This document shows positions 8,688 to 16,762 of a DNA stretch of 64,000 bases, piece by piece; the stretch's first letter is position 1, and each line of letters opens with the position of its first letter. Both the position numbers and the translations under genes were made by a program. The DNA comes from a virus. The DNA lies in the IMG/VR virus record IMGVR_UViG_3300025942_000003, positions 1 to 64,000 of that record. One strand, given 5' to 3'. The notes beneath the pieces are model-generated. The model was not told the DNA's origin. It saw only the letters and a list, made by a program, of their open reading frames with translations, and did not search any database.

Positions 8688-9412
8688 TCAAGACTATAAA
8701 TATCCTCACCTGTTATTTGCGTGTAACTCGGGCCAAACCACGGACGAGGCGCAACAACTTGTTTATTAGGCGCATCGCTCAGCACTGCGGCGATTGCTCC
8801 ATAGCTGCTATTGCCAATAATGAACCGCGAACAGGCTTTGAGCAACTTGAAATCTTCAAGATAGTCGCGACCCTCGCTATATTCGACATCACGGCCGAAC
8901 ATTCGCTTGCAATCTTCAATGTCGTCACTGAATACGAAATACGGACCGGCAACGTGTTTCATTGCTTCGTAGTAGTACGATGTGGGTATTCGCGGGTGGT
9001 AGCCTCCATTATAATCTCCGCGCCTGACATGAATACCGCAGTAATTACTGCGGGGATATTCACCAACCATGCGCAATTGCCATCTAACCTCGTCAATCGC
9101 GTGTTCAAAGAATTTCTCTGATTGCATGTGTCCGCTAAGACTGACGCTTTCAGTTAATACGACATCGCGATAGCCCCAATGAACGAAGTAATCAGGTAGC
9201 GATGGTCCACTGTAACGCGGCAGGGGATTAACGAAGTATTTCCCAACGTCAATGTCGCCACTGTAGCCGAGGCGTTGGTGATCGAAATTCTGCCATTCAG
9301 GAAATGCGTAGTCAGCATTATTCCTTCTGGCTGTCCCTATCGTTGATGCTATTTGATAGAGCTGGTTGGCCCATCGGCCATAATTTCCCAACGCAGAAAA
9401 GGTCACTATCAC
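8663..9412 (-). CDS. Alpha-1,2-fucosyltransferase (GT11)
   Basis: GT11 enzymes move L-fucose from GDP-fucose to galactose-type acceptors. The signature GIHVRRGDYNGG is present at about residues 125-136, with the N-terminal LGNYGRWANQLYQIAS typical of the family and the C-terminal LKACSRFIIGNSSYGAIAA motif. The length of 249 residues is a little short for GT11. The gene ends 25 bases into the next one and overlaps the GDP-L-fucose synthase gene upstream by four bases, so donor synthesis and transfer are co-expressed. No signal or membrane anchor is seen, so it should act in the host cytoplasm. Confidence 0.85.
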   Translation of the reverse strand: MIVTFSALGNYGRWANQLYQIASTIGTARRNNADYAFPEWQNFDHQRLGYSGDIDVGKYFVNPLPRYSGPSLPDYFVHWGYRDVVLTESVSLSGHMQSEKFFEHAIDEVRWQLRMVGEYPRSNYCGIHVRRGDYNGGYHPRIPTSYYYEAMKHVAGPYFVFSDDIEDCKRMFGRDVEYSEGRDYLEDFKLLKACSRFIIGNSSYGAIAAVLSDAPNKQVVAPRPWFGPSYTQITGEDIYSLDWRVINWT

Positions 9413-10368
9413 AAGAGTTCGCTCCGCACTGGATGCACTTCGCCTCCCCCTGGTCCAATTGTTCCCAGATGTGCGCGATACCAGTCGAAGGTTGAGCGGA
9501 GTCCGTCATAGAGAGAGATTTTAGCATGCCAGCCAAGAGCGTTGATGCGGGAACTGTCGAGCAGTTTGCGGGGCGGGCCATCGGGCTTGGTTGAGTCAAA
9601 GCGAATCTCACCACGATAGCCAACTACTTCTGCAATCATGTGCGCCAACTCGCAGATCGTTACTTCCTGCCCAGAACCGACATTAATTATCTCCGCATCG
9701 TTGTATTCAGCCATCAGCATGATAAGAGCGTCCGCGAGATCGTCAACGTGCATGAATTCTCGCAACGCCTTACCCGTTCCCCAGAGAGTAACGGCCGGCA
9801 ATTCGGCTAAGGTTGCGCGGTACAACTTCGACATTAGTGATGGAATAACGTGCGCATCAACAGAATCGAAGTGATCCTTAGGCCCATAGAGGTTTGTGGG
9901 CATGGCACAGATGGCATTGAATCCATGCTGGCGACGATAGGCTTGGCAGAGTTTAATCCCGGCGATCTTAGCAATAGCGTAAGGCTCATTAGTTGGCTCC
10001 AGTGAGCCTGTAAGCAGAGCGGATTCTTTCATGGGCTGTGCTGCGTTACGCGGGTAGATGCAGGAGGAGCCGAGGAAGAGAAGTTTGTTCACGCTGTAGT
10101 AATACGCCGCGCTGATTACGTTGGTTTGGATTTCCAGGTTGTCCTGAATAAATACGGTAGGGTAAGTACTATTCGCGTGGATACCGCCCACTCTGGCAGC
10201 AACGAGATATATCTGATCGATCTTATTGTCAAAAAAGAATTCGTGGACGGCACTCTGACTCCTCAGGTCAAGCTGCTTACGAGTTCGTGCGCCTGCGTTA
10301 GGTATCCGTCGCAGCAACGCACTGCCGACGAGTCCGGTATGACCTGCGATGTAAGTTGTGCTAGCGAT
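9409..10368 (-). CDS. fcl: GDP-L-fucose synthase (short-chain epimerase/reductase), apparent ATC start
   Basis: This NADPH-dependent enzyme turns GDP-4-keto-6-deoxymannose into GDP-L-fucose. The NAD(P)-binding loop (TYIAGHTGLVGSALLRRI) lies upstream of the first TTG in frame. The true start must therefore be earlier: ATC at 10368, ten bases after AAGGAG, gives the usual short lead before strand one. No ATG, GTG or TTG exists between the upstream TGA and this loop. The catalytic serine and YxxxK are in LFLGSSCIYPR and NEPYAIAKIAG; the MPTNLYGPKDHFD segment is typical of the family. The expected length of about 319 residues matches. No GDP-mannose dehydratase is in the window, so the precursor probably comes from the host. 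Confidence 0.88.
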   Translation of the reverse strand: MASTTYIAGHTGLVGSALLRRIPNAGARTRKQLDLRSQSAVHEFFFDNKIDQIYLVAARVGGIHANSTYPTVFIQDNLEIQTNVISAAYYYSVNKLLFLGSSCIYPRNAAQPMKESALLTGSLEPTNEPYAIAKIAGIKLCQAYRRQHGFNAICAMPTNLYGPKDHFDSVDAHVIPSLMSKLYRATLAELPAVTLWGTGKALREFMHVDDLADALIMLMAEYNDAEIINVGSGQEVTICELAHMIAEVVGYRGEIRFDSTKPDGPPRKLLDSSRINALGWHAKISLYDGLRSTFDWYRAHLGTIGPGGGEVHPVRSELL

Positions 10369-10540
10369 AGCGTTCGCGCTCCTTGCACTCGAAACTCAAC
10401 CGATAGAACGCAAGAGCTAAGTGGTAAATACAGATCTTGGTCCAGAACTCCGCTTCCCTTGTGTAACCAAAGAACACATGACGCTCTACTGCCTTGGCGA
10501 AGACCGCCGCGTGGTACATGTGATATTTTGAGTCGGTCAC
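10361..10540 (-). CDS. Small aromatic protein (59 aa), GTG start
   Basis: The GTG overlaps the upstream stop as GTGA and is preceded by GGAAAGAGC. The product (VTDSKYHMYHAAVFAKAVER... ending FECKERERYR) is rich in Tyr, Phe and His and is probably helical. Its 3' end overlaps the proposed ATC start of the fucose synthase by eight bases, which would allow coupled translation of that gene. No family is recognised. Confidence 0.6.
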   Translation of the reverse strand: MTDSKYHMYHAAVFAKAVERHVFFGYTREAEFWTKICIYHLALAFYRLSFECKERERYR

Positions 10541-10668
10541 GCTCTTTCCTTATCACAACTACCTACTTGCTGATTACCCTCCAGTGTCTTAATGCGTCTT
10601 TCAAGACGGGCTATCCAAAGCGTCAGTCCGGCCACGATGAAGAACAGCCATAAGATATAGAAGGCCAT
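10537..10668 (-). CDS. Small single-pass membrane protein (43 aa)
   Basis: From the ATG at 10668 the product is MAFYILWLFFIVAGLTLWIA, one transmembrane segment, followed by a charged helix (RLERRIKTLEGNQQ). A longer in-frame start exists at 10740 but would overlap the upstream gene. It could anchor or recruit a cytoplasmic glycan enzyme, or be holin-like; the sequence does not decide. Confidence 0.55.
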   Translation of the reverse strand: MAFYILWLFFIVAGLTLWIARLERRIKTLEGNQQVGSCDKERA

Positions 10669-10675
10669 ACCAAAA

Positions 10676-11323
10676 TCATCCTTGCGATATCCAGCCCCGA
10701 TTAAAGTACAACTCCCACTCGAGCAACGGATGCGGCCCACACTCGGGAAACAGATGTCCGTATTCCTGTCTACATAGAATGAGATTGCCAGTATGACAAA
10801 TAACCAAATAGCCCCGCTCTAACGCAGCAACCGTCATAGTCCAATAGCCTACTCCACCATCTGAATTAACACGTTCGCTTGGTGGTTCGATAGATGAGTC
10901 GATTTCTACTATAACGATCTTTGGGCGGGCTTGCATTCCGCAGAAGATCTCGTAGTCGGAGCCATCGGTATCGATCGACAAAAGATCGCAATCATCATCG
11001 ACGAAGGCGTTGACGTTGCGCCCATCTACGCGGGAGCATTGTATTCGCACCAATGGATTGTGCTTCCAGTTTGATTTGCACTGTTGATAGAGAGCGTAGT
11101 CGGCCTCGACAAATAGGCCAGTTACGACTGCGGTATCGCTCTCAATTACCATCGCTGTGTTGGAACAGAATCGACCATCGTGAGCACCGATCTCTACGCA
11201 GTGAAAGATGCTGATGCCGCGCCTCTGACATTCAGACAGTATTCCCTCTTCACCATTTTGTGAGTAGTGGTAATTCTTTGCGTATTTGTGTAAGAAGTTA
11301 AGCATAATGGGCGTGGTGTCCAT
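10676..11323 (-). CDS. FkbM-like methyltransferase or glycan-modifying protein
   Basis: The core reads IFHCVEIGAHDGRFCSNTA (a glycine-containing SAM-binding loop), VVTGLFVEADYALYQQCK and DLLSIDTDGSDYEIFCGM. The last is the IDTDGxDYE pattern seen in FkbM-type methyltransferases and relatives encoded in O-antigen and capsule clusters. The ATG at 11323 is preferred; ATG 11305 is possible, and both overlap the upstream gene. It probably O-methylates a sugar of the glycan made by neighbouring enzymes. Confidence 0.65.
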   Translation of the reverse strand: MDTTPIMLNFLHKYAKNYHYSQNGEEGILSECQRRGISIFHCVEIGAHDGRFCSNTAMVIESDTAVVTGLFVEADYALYQQCKSNWKHNPLVRIQCSRVDGRNVNAFVDDDCDLLSIDTDGSDYEIFCGMQARPKIVIVEIDSSIEPPSERVNSDGGVGYWTMTVAALERGYLVICHTGNLILCRQEYGHLFPECGPHPLLEWELYFNRGWISQG

Positions 11324-12182
11324 AACCGCTAAGATCTTCCATGGGCCACTCGTGATTACGTTTGCGATGGTGAGAAAAGAGCACGGGATACTCGTCTCCC
11401 GCATACTCTGGTAACTTCTCATAAACAAACTCGGGCGATCCGCCTCTGTTGTAAACTGCGGGCCACCAATGCAATTTAATTCGTTCTCTATATGCCAATG
11501 TGGTTAGGATTGCTTGATCGTGTCGGTTCTCTCTGAACTCTGGATGGTTAGGTGCTCGGGATGGTGAATCATCTATCAGTCTTCCGCCTTCAAAGAGGCA
11601 CCACTTCAACCATTCAGCAACAAACTGTCTTGAGTATTCAGAGACGCGAAAGAAGATTACTGAGGCTTGGCACTGCTTGCCGAAACGATCAAATGCGGCT
11701 ATCGCCTGTTGGCGACTAAACCCGTTATTCCGATTATCTGTATCCATCTTCTCGATTCTGCTCTGCCATTGATCGCCCGTAAGCGGCCAAATCTCTTCAA
11801 CAATATCTCGCTTACACCAGTGCGCATGTTCATAATTATTTCCGAATAGAAAGATGTTCTGATCCATTCGATCTATTATGTGATTCACATTGTTGATGAA
11901 CTCGACTCCGACATCGGCGTAAACAACTACGTGATTTGGATTCGGCCCGTCAAACAACTGGCAGATGCGATCAAGGATAATGAACGGCTTCCACGCCCAG
12001 TACCCAACTCCGCGAGGTTTGTCAAATAGCTTTCCGTGCTCTCGGTAGATCTTCGTGTTGTGTAATTCATCTAAGCGCCAGTCGAAGACCGTATCTACGC
12101 CGTGCCGCCTTGCGCTCACCGTACACAACTCACGCGAGCGGCTCATGCTTTCATCTGAGAATGTAACGAGATGGGCTATCAT
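11298..12182 (-). CDS. Glycosyltransferase-like protein with DXD-type motif
   Basis: From ATG 12182 (MIAHLVTFSDESMSRSRE) the product is 294 residues. It contains GVGYWAWKPFIILDRI, HVVVYADVGVEFINN with an acidic metal-binding candidate, and NRHDQAILTTLAYR. This order of a sugar-nucleotide pocket, an acidic loop and DQ-type motif resembles bacterial glycosyltransferases encoded in polysaccharide clusters. Its ATG overlaps the stop of an upstream 57-residue membrane protein. Family assignment is tentative. Confidence 0.65.
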   Translation of the reverse strand: MIAHLVTFSDESMSRSRELCTVSARRHGVDTVFDWRLDELHNTKIYREHGKLFDKPRGVGYWAWKPFIILDRICQLFDGPNPNHVVVYADVGVEFINNVNHIIDRMDQNIFLFGNNYEHAHWCKRDIVEEIWPLTGDQWQSRIEKMDTDNRNNGFSRQQAIAAFDRFGKQCQASVIFFRVSEYSRQFVAEWLKWCLFEGGRLIDDSPSRAPNHPEFRENRHDQAILTTLAYRERIKLHWWPAVYNRGGSPEFVYEKLPEYAGDEYPVLFSHHRKRNHEWPMEDLSGYGHHAHYA

Positions 12183-12352
12183 CTGTAGTAACCAGCGATT
12201 GCCTTGTGCCACATATACATAGACCAAGCGAATAGCGAAGCACCGAGAAGGCTCATAATCCAACCGCCGCCAGCGATTCCTGTGAATACAGCGAACAGAC
12301 CGAGCGGACCCGACAACACAACCGCCAAACATTCGATGAGGCTATCTTTCAT
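12179..12352 (-). CDS. Two-helix small membrane protein (57 aa)
   Basis: The frame begins MKDSLIECLAVVLSGPLGLF and has two hydrophobic spans, about residues 8-27 and 30-48, separated by a Gly-rich turn. It ends WHKAIAGYYR. GGTTGAG precedes the ATG and the stop overlaps the next start as ATGA. Its size and topology are holin-like. Its place inside the glycan cassette would also suit a membrane partner for lipid-linked sugar transfer. Confidence 0.6.
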   Translation of the reverse strand: MKDSLIECLAVVLSGPLGLFAVFTGIAGGGWIMSLLGASLFAWSMYMWHKAIAGYYR

Positions 12353-12388
12353 CTCAACCTCGCCTCACTCGCCTCAAATATAGGCGTA

Positions 12389-12589
12389 TTATGGGAACGG
12401 ATTCTCCTTATATGGAATACCAGCCTCAGCAATCTTACGCTTCATCTCTGGCCATAAGTCATCGTCAGCGAATTGCATCTTTAGATTGGGCTGAGCTAGC
12501 CTGCCTTCGCGTTCAAGTATGGCTAATCGTATATCACGAGCTGCGCGATAATCCTCGTCATTCGCAAATTCCAGTTCTTTCAAGCCCAT
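12389..12589 (-). CDS. Small acidic helical protein (66 aa)
   Basis: The ATG follows the stop of the upstream GT25-like gene without a gap. The product (MGLKELEFANDEDYRAARD..., ending IPYKENPFP) is charged and helical with no membrane segment. The function is unknown. Confidence 0.55.
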   Translation of the reverse strand: MGLKELEFANDEDYRAARDIRLAILEREGRLAQPNLKMQFADDDLWPEMKRKIAEAGIPYKENPFP

Positions 12590-13204
12590 TTACTTTAACC
12601 TCTCTTCACTCATTTGAAAGATTTCCGTGTAATCATCAACCTCATTCCGATCCCATATTGAACTCTTGCGTGGCCTTTGCCATGCAACCATCGGTGCAAC
12701 ACAATAAGCATTCAACTCAGGCAATCGAGTACTAAGGTAATTATCCCACATTTGTGCATCGAACGATGGCTGACCTTCGAGGATTCGCCTCACACAACGC
12801 TTGTGGTACGCAATCGCGTGAGTAGTCCAAGCTGCGCGTATTCGCCATAGGTGCTCGCTGTGGCGTTCTGGAGATGGTTCACCATTGTTCCAGCAAACAA
12901 GGTTCGCGCCAAGGTAGAGGATGTCCCAATCTTCAGGGAGTTCGCCGATTGCGGCTGGTAGATGGCTGAGATTGCGAAATACTACATCATCTTCTAAATG
13001 CAATAGTCGATTATCTTCGCTAAATAGGAAGTCAAGCAGGATGTTTCGCTCGCTGTGGGAGAAGGACTGATGAGGACCGATCTCCTTGACGGCTTCGTAC
13101 TTTTCAACAGTAAGCCCGACGCGTTGAAACTCTGCCCATGCCTTTACCCACTCGCTATAAACAGCGGTGAGGCAGACACGACGCTGAAAGAATGACCAGT
13201 CCAC
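12590..13204 (-). CDS. GT25-type (LPS/LOS) glycosyltransferase
   Basis: The start is GTG at 13204, six bases after GGAGAG and overlapping the upstream TAG. The product of 204 residues opens with DWSFFQRRVCLTAVYSEW. It then shows NRLLHLEDDVVF, the EDD metal-binding motif of GT25 enzymes, and DWDILYLGANLV followed by AWTTHAIAYHKRCVRRIL, both typical of the family. The usual partner substrate is a lipopolysaccharide core or a glycan on protein. It is the first glycosyltransferase of the cassette in the direction of transcription. Confidence 0.8.
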   Translation of the reverse strand: MDWSFFQRRVCLTAVYSEWVKAWAEFQRVGLTVEKYEAVKEIGPHQSFSHSERNILLDFLFSEDNRLLHLEDDVVFRNLSHLPAAIGELPEDWDILYLGANLVCWNNGEPSPERHSEHLWRIRAAWTTHAIAYHKRCVRRILEGQPSFDAQMWDNYLSTRLPELNAYCVAPMVAWQRPRKSSIWDRNEVDDYTEIFQMSEERLK

Positions 13205-13398
13205 TAGTCGCTCTCCAGTTGTTTCGATAGTCCCCAAAGACAAAGCACCGCCAATACCAAGTTTACTAAGAGCTTGGCGGCTGCGCCCCACTTGTTTATG
13301 TGCTGATTCAAGCCACATGTTGCGAGGGCAATTGCTATAAGTGAGACGGATGCCATGATCGTGAATAGGATCGTCCCCAAAGTTAATATCAACTTCAT
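13204..13398 (-). CDS. Small membrane protein with two transmembrane helices (64 aa)
   Basis: The N-terminus MKLILTLGTILFTIMASVSL is a hydrophobic span, and a second one (AAKLLVNLVLAVLCLWGL) lies near the C-terminus. The stop TAG overlaps the GTG of the glycosyltransferase, so the two are translated together. It may be a membrane partner or a holin-like protein. Confidence 0.55.
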   Translation of the reverse strand: MKLILTLGTILFTIMASVSLIAIALATCGLNQHINKWGAAAKLLVNLVLAVLCLWGLSKQLESD

Positions 13399-13413
13399 AA
13401 TCCCCTCACTTCA

Positions 13414-13617
13414 TTACAGGCTAGACACTTTGTTCTCAGACTGATTCAGCCACCGCTCAACAGGTGGTCGCCACTGTGCGCCAAATTGCATAAGAACCCA
13501 TGCAGTGACAAAACCGTATAGACCATATTCGCCAGTCAGCCAAGTGATAGCCCCGATGCCAGCAACGATATTTAGTCCGTTATTGAATCTTCTAAATAGT
13601 TTGCGCCACTCGCTCAT
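13414..13617 (-). CDS. Small membrane-associated protein (67 aa)
   Basis: ATG 13617 overlaps the upstream TGA and gives MSEWRKLFRRFNNGLNIVAG, a basic amphipathic start. A hydrophobic stretch follows (ITWLTGEYGLYGFVTAWVLM) and then a polar end. A single membrane segment is likely. The function is unknown. Confidence 0.55.
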   Translation of the reverse strand: MSEWRKLFRRFNNGLNIVAGIGAITWLTGEYGLYGFVTAWVLMQFGAQWRPPVERWLNQSENKVSSL

Positions 13618-13979
13618 ATCCCTCTCCCTTCTCCACATACAGGACATTCAGCGGGGGTTAATGTATGTCCTGATGCCTTGCAGTCTGAACAAATAGTAGC
13701 GAAGCGCTGCCCTGCAAATCGACTCCCACAATGCTTACAGTAGGCGTTCTTTGGGCCAGAGTCCTCAACCTTGAATTCCCCGCTAATCTCAGTCTTAACA
13801 GCATCACTCGGCAAAGTAAGGATTAGTTCCCGCAGTTCATCGATCTTATTCTCGATACTTGACCCGCCCTCAATCAGCAATTGCCGCATGGCTTCGTTCT
13901 GAGTGCGCCCCGGCAAAGCCTGAATTGCTGCCCATACTTCATCATCTACGCGGATTGTGCGTGTGCGCGTCTCAGCCAT
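13614..13979 (-). CDS. Ribbon-helix-helix-like protein with C-terminal zinc ribbon
   Basis: The first 40 residues (TRTIRVDDEVWAAIQALPGR) look like a MetJ/Arc-type ribbon-helix-helix that would bind DNA as a dimer. The C-terminal third has three CxxC pairs (YCKHCGSRF, ICSDCKASG, ECPVCGEGRG). It is the first gene after the minor head protein, 46 bases downstream of it, and heads the small-protein and glycan segment, so a local regulator is possible. No clear ribosome site is seen. Confidence 0.6.
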   Translation of the reverse strand: MAETRTRTIRVDDEVWAAIQALPGRTQNEAMRQLLIEGGSSIENKIDELRELILTLPSDAVKTEISGEFKVEDSGPKNAYCKHCGSRFAGQRFATICSDCKASGHTLTPAECPVCGEGRGI

Positions 13980-14025
13980 GCACACAATGTAACACGAGGC
14001 GTATGCGGATGCAATACATTTGGAA

Positions 14026-14913
14026 TTATTGGTTGATGTAGATCAGGAAGCAGCGGCACTGATCGCCGCCAAGACAGTCGGGGTTAGGGGTCGGCTGTAG
14101 ATCGTCTTCATTGCTCGCAGTCTTTCCGTCTTCTGCCGCACAGTGAGGACATACCGAAGGGTCCAATAATGCACTGTACTCTATTTGATCCCAATCATCT
14201 TTTCGGCTTTCTGCTTCATCACTTCGCCCGATGTTGATTACCTTATTCGCCAGTCCTCTCGAAGCGCGATCAATGTACGTTACTGAGCCTCCGGTAATTT
14301 CATTTGTTACCGCGTTGATTAAACCTGCTCCTGTTTGACCTAAAAGAGCGTGGCGTGTAGCTGCATCAATAATGCGTGACTGAACATCGTTAGCAACGCG
14401 GCTAGTTGTTAGGTCTGTGAGAATGTCGAGATCGTCAAACTCATCATCGTCAATTATCGCTGCTTTCTTGCCGAGTTCAGCCGCGACCAACATTCGGCCC
14501 TGATGATGAACCGTCATTAGCTGTTCTTTGAGCGTGGCCGCTGTCTCATTAGGCGTTTGCAGCACTAAGGTATGGTACGAGGCGGGTTTGAGCTTTTGAA
14601 TGCGTTTGAGGCCGTCTGTAATCAATTCCTCACGCAGACTCAACAGGATCTTACCAATGGACTCCTTTGCTGATTCTTGAGCACCGTGGATTCCTTTGAC
14701 GGCGATCTTTTCGTGCTCTTTAGGCTCGCGTGAGAGCGTTAATCCATCCCACTCGATTGATTTCTTTTCGAGATGATTCAAGCCTAGATGTGTATAGAAC
14801 GCCGTGGCCTTAGCTTCTCCGTGCGTGTCAATGGCGTGCTGCCAAAAGGAAGCGTGACGCGCAGCCATAAGCGCTTGCAATCTCAGATCAAAGATTTTGC
14901 GCTGGAGGGTCAT
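14026..14913 (-). CDS. Minor head / head morphogenesis protein (SPP1 gp7-like)
   Basis: The 295-residue protein ends with the family signature: EYSALLDPSVCPHCAAEDGK and NPDCLGGDQCRCFLIYI. That is the CxxC...DxxH/C pattern of Mu F / SPP1 gp7 minor head proteins. The rest is helical. It lies after the portal gene, as is usual for this family, and should sit inside or at the portal vertex of the procapsid. Confidence 0.75.
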   Translation of the reverse strand: MTLQRKIFDLRLQALMAARHASFWQHAIDTHGEAKATAFYTHLGLNHLEKKSIEWDGLTLSREPKEHEKIAVKGIHGAQESAKESIGKILLSLREELITDGLKRIQKLKPASYHTLVLQTPNETAATLKEQLMTVHHQGRMLVAAELGKKAAIIDDDEFDDLDILTDLTTSRVANDVQSRIIDAATRHALLGQTGAGLINAVTNEITGGSVTYIDRASRGLANKVINIGRSDEAESRKDDWDQIEYSALLDPSVCPHCAAEDGKTASNEDDLQPTPNPDCLGGDQCRCFLIYINQ

Positions 14914-15167
14914 CTGCCACAGTTTTCACAACCGAGAGATTGCCCGCAATTGTAGCAATTGCCGTTGTCGTGTAACTCACGCTCAAAGTAGTAAACTTGG
15001 TTGACCAAAGCTATTAGCCGCCAACGTTGCGCGGCCTGCTTATTAAGCCACGCAGTAAGTTTTTCCGACATCTGTTCATCGTTGACAATATACAGGTATT
15101 CTACGATGTTGTACTCTATCCGCCGTGCGGGTAAGCTTATTCCCGACGCTATCCAGTTTGTACTCAC
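14910..15167 (-). CDS. DUF4177-like small protein with C-terminal zinc knuckles
   Basis: It is 85 residues and overlaps its neighbours on both sides by ATGA junctions. The middle (IEYNIVEYLYIVNDEQMSEK, then LNKQAAQRWRLIALVNQVYY) has the strand-helix-strand pattern of DUF4177, with its xxLNxxAxxGWxLV core. The end, CYNCGQSLGCENCGR, holds two CxxC pairs. The combination may bind zinc. Its role between portal and minor head protein is unknown. Confidence 0.6.
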   Translation of the reverse strand: MSTNWIASGISLPARRIEYNIVEYLYIVNDEQMSEKLTAWLNKQAAQRWRLIALVNQVYYFERELHDNGNCYNCGQSLGCENCGR

Positions 15168-16762
15168 CGTTGTACCTCAAACCCTTTCATCTGCGCCTCC
15201 AGTTCTTCAAACCAGTGTTCCAGTTCTGCAAATTTAGCTAACGATGCGGGATCAATAGGCGGCTTATCTGTTGGTGCGGGCTCCGGCGCCTTGGTAGCCA
15301 TCTCTATCAGCCGCTCAGGACTCATTGGAGTAGAGAGCCCCGGCACCATCCGAATATCGCCTAATGGAGCCCCGACAGGCTTCTTGCCGACCGCGGTTAG
15401 ATACTGATCCAAGGTGGACCCGCCTGACTTGAATATCTCGGATTCGCGTTTAACCTTGGCATCTTCGTCCTCTTGGAGCACTCTAACTTTTGTTGTATCA
15501 AACTCGAATTCAGAGTTCTTCGCGTCTTGAAAGTCAGGCTTAAGCTGCCAGTTAAACTCTTCTGCCCATACGTTCTGAATCGGAATGATTACTTCCTCGT
15601 ATCCCTGCTGCCGTGCTTGCTCGGATGAGGCGTAGCTAGTGCCGTTCTGAACACCTACCATCAATTGCAATGCGGCTGGCGAGATATTGCACACCGCGCA
15701 GACTCGAGCTTCGATAATCAGCCGCAGTTCAGAGACATTCAACTCAGTCGGATTGAAGCCAAACTTCTCTACCTTCACAGGTGCTGTAAGGATGACAGGC
15801 TCACCTGCTCGACGCCCGGTTGTCTTCGCCATCCAGGACTCTTTCATGTGCGCAGCTTCAGCATCATCAATCGTGTCGCCTTCCAGCGCCGGCGAAATCA
15901 CAGGCACTTGAATACCCATATTAGCGAAGATTGACGCCGTGAATAGCGCCATTTTGTCATCAGCGCAGAGTTCCTTGTAAAGAGCTTCAAATGGTCCGAT
16001 GCCGAGGCGAGGATTACTAAGATCTACGTGTCGTTTGAGGTGCACAATGTCTCGAGCCGGATAGAGAACGGGCGCTTTACCTGGTGGCGTGTACTGATAG
16101 TGGGAGAGAAACGGATCAAGGTTGGCTTCATTTGGCACTACCGGCGATCCCCCGTCTCCAGGCCAGCGCGGTTTTACAAGGAAGTGTGGGAGATACCATA
16201 ACTGCTCCACACCTGTAAGACTGCGAGTCTTGTAGAAGTAGACGTTCCCATTCAGCCACCACGACACAGAACACGCACCTGCATAGTTAGCCCAAATGTG
16301 ATGCGGATTAGGACGTCGGATGAGTTGTGCGAGCGGATGGTTGAAGTCGCGCTTTTCATCGCTCTCAGTGCGCGTCACAACGCAGGGCTTAGCTTCGGGA
16401 ATGCGTGTAGCAGTGAAGTTTACGATCGCCATCGCAAGCGAGTTGAGATCGAGATCGCCCACTTCGGCCTTATGATCAACACGTTCTGGTCGTCTACCCC
16501 AATAGCTACGATAAGTTGGGTATGTAGGAGAGTAGTTGTACTGACCTAGATCGGGAGCGGGGAGTGGTTTGGCTTTGCTTTCATGCTGAATTCCAGCTAC
16601 CCCTAGTGTTGTAAACTCTGATTTATCACTACGAAAGGCATTAACTGCATCAAGGAACCGATCAGCCATGCGGCGCTCTTTGATCATCGCGCCAACAGGA
16701 GAGTTGCGCGCTTCGATCTCTTCGCCAAGAATTGCTTCTTGTAATGGTTCGGATTCAGCCAT
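15164..16762 (-). CDS. Portal protein (HK97-like)
   Basis: The 532-residue protein follows the terminase and carries the wing and stem pattern of HK97-type portals: LAMAIVNFTATRIPEAKPCV, PLAQLIRRPNPHHIW, SWWLNGNVYFYKTR, LWYLPHFLVKP, DIVHLKRHVDLSNPRLGIGP and CNISPAALQLMVGVQNGTSY. The dodecamer would form the DNA channel at one capsid vertex. The C-terminal 60 residues are proline-rich and acidic. It shares one base with the terminase stop. Confidence 0.92.
   Translation of the reverse strand: MAESEPLQEAILGEEIEARNSPVGAMIKERRMADRFLDAVNAFRSDKSEFTTLGVAGIQHESKAKPLPAPDLGQYNYSPTYPTYRSYWGRRPERVDHKAEVGDLDLNSLAMAIVNFTATRIPEAKPCVVTRTESDEKRDFNHPLAQLIRRPNPHHIWANYAGACSVSWWLNGNVYFYKTRSLTGVEQLWYLPHFLVKPRWPGDGGSPVVPNEANLDPFLSHYQYTPPGKAPVLYPARDIVHLKRHVDLSNPRLGIGPFEALYKELCADDKMALFTASIFANMGIQVPVISPALEGDTIDDAEAAHMKESWMAKTTGRRAGEPVILTAPVKVEKFGFNPTELNVSELRLIIEARVCAVCNISPAALQLMVGVQNGTSYASSEQARQQGYEEVIIPIQNVWAEEFNWQLKPDFQDAKNSEFEFDTTKVRVLQEDEDAKVKRESEIFKSGGSTLDQYLTAVGKKPVGAPLGDIRMVPGLSTPMSPERLIEMATKAPEPAPTDKPPIDPASLAKFAELEHWFEELEAQMKGFEVQR

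Noticed and set aside
12183-12332. Longer start for the glycosyltransferase at 11298-12182.
   Set aside because: The extra 50 residues lie on top of a coupled 57-residue membrane protein in another frame and do not look like a glycosyltransferase N-terminus.
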